From Acidobacteriota bacterium (GTDB lineage Bacteria; Acidobacteriota; Terriglobia; Terriglobales; Acidobacteriaceae): DNA of 13,986 bases. The stretch is from the NCBI GenBank assembly GCA_021799405.1, contig JAJZAL010000137.1, forward strand, positions 1 through 13,986, written 5' to 3'. The position numbers and the translations under genes are program-made. The notes below the pieces were generated by a model. It worked only from the letters and a program-made list of their open reading frames with translations. It ran no database searches and was not told where the DNA came from. Numbering within the stretch: position 1 is the stretch's first letter; every line of letters begins with the position of its first letter. This document shows, one piece after another, positions 13,611-13,986 of this stretch.

Positions 13611-13986
13611 TGCGGGAACGGAGCCAGGAATCGGCTGCGCGCCGAAGGCGCGAGCAGATCGAGATCGAGCAGCGTGAGAAAATCGATGGCGCCGAACTCT
13701 CGGTCCCATGCCGGCCGGGCGGCGCTGCGCGCGCCGAAGGCCAGATAGGTCCTGAGCAGCCTGGGCACTTTGACCGCGTGCGGCGGCCATCGATCGGGCA
13801 GGCAGGACGACGGCTGTGCGTGTGCGTTCTGCCGCTCCGTGGGGCACGCGCAGGCGGCAGTGGGCGTGGTCTCGAACTCCGGAGGAACCCGGAATGGCTC
13901 AAGCTGCCAGTACATCAGCCAGCCCTCCGCGGGATCGCTGGAGTTCCAGGACAAGCAACCGATCCAATCGCGCAACCCCATTCCGC
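13607..13986 (-). CDS. OlsB/hemolysin-like N-acyltransferase, C-terminal part, cut by window edge
   Basis: The last 126 or so residues of a protein whose N-terminus lies beyond the right edge. The block VPRLLRTYLAFGARSAARPA followed by WDREFGAIDFLTLLDLDLL matches my recollection of the C-terminal signature of GNAT-type hemolysin-like / L-ornithine N-acyl-ACP acyltransferases (LLKGYLRLGA...PAWDPDFN.ADFL.LLDL). Upstream of it is a Cys/Pro-rich stretch (TAACACPTERQ) that I cannot align to the family. An ATG at 13981 is in frame but is probably internal. The family makes lyso-ornithine lipid by N-acylating ornithine; the adjacent PlsC-like gene, joined by GTGA, would complete it. Confidence 0.7.
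   Translation of the reverse strand, partial: GMGLRDWIGCLSWNSSDPAEGWLMYWQLEPFRVPPEFETTPTAACACPTERQNAHAQPSSCLPDRWPPHAVKVPRLLRTYLAFGARSAARPAWDREFGAIDFLTLLDLDLLAPSARSRFLAPFPQ

Noticed and set aside
1..13986. A defence system, phage or large mobile island
   Set aside because: All recognisable genes are housekeeping or ordinary metabolic genes with uniform composition. No integrase, transposase, toxin-antitoxin, CRISPR or tRNA attachment site was seen.

Overview
The window is about 14 kb of GC-rich (roughly 60-65% by eye), densely coding bacterial chromosome. No rRNA, tRNA, CRISPR array or intact transposase is visible. The protein set, the frequent GTG starts and the short palindromic repeats of types I recall from Terriglobia suggest an acidobacterium (Acidobacteriaceae or a relative). 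That assignment is an inference, not a search result.

Layout. The left edge holds the 5' part of metG (minus strand). It diverges from argS (plus) across a 161-bp interval. Downstream of argS, on the same strand, lie an XdhC/CoxI-family maturation protein and a MocA/MobA-like nucleotidyltransferase. Together they form a molybdenum-cofactor maturation pair for a molybdenum hydroxylase that is not in the window. They converge on a small minus-strand NifU/IscU-like scaffold gene. Upstream of that gene is a 338-bp gene-free stretch with a MITE-like inverted-repeat element and a good intrinsic terminator for the next gene. Next comes a minus-strand trio, M20 metallopeptidase > glutathione peroxidase > DUF255 thioredoxin-fold protein, spaced like an operon. 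Divergent from it (plus strand) are an alpha/beta hydrolase and a glycerate 2-kinase joined by an ATGA overlap, followed by a LacI-type regulator. The right edge is a minus-strand lipid acyltransferase pair: the 3' end of an OlsB/hemolysin-like N-acyltransferase and a PlsC/OlsA-like O-acyltransferase joined by a GTGA overlap. PlsC overlaps the lacI-type gene tail to tail by 32 bp.

The ordinary gene content hides one unusual theme: palindromic repeats inside or at the edge of genes. argS (715 codons, long for ArgRS) carries two unrelated hairpin-forming repeats in frame, one a 14-bp-arm hairpin and one a 63-bp composite of two hairpins inside an outer inverted repeat, plus a short in-frame tandem duplication. 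The nifU-like gene ends inside a third, degenerate palindrome. This resembles the in-frame palindromic elements described in Rickettsia proteins and is the strongest lead here. Secondary leads are the NifU-like protein that lacks the third cluster-ligand cysteine, the glutathione peroxidase with Asp in place of the catalytic Gln, the MITE-like element, and the likely ornithine-lipid synthesis pair.
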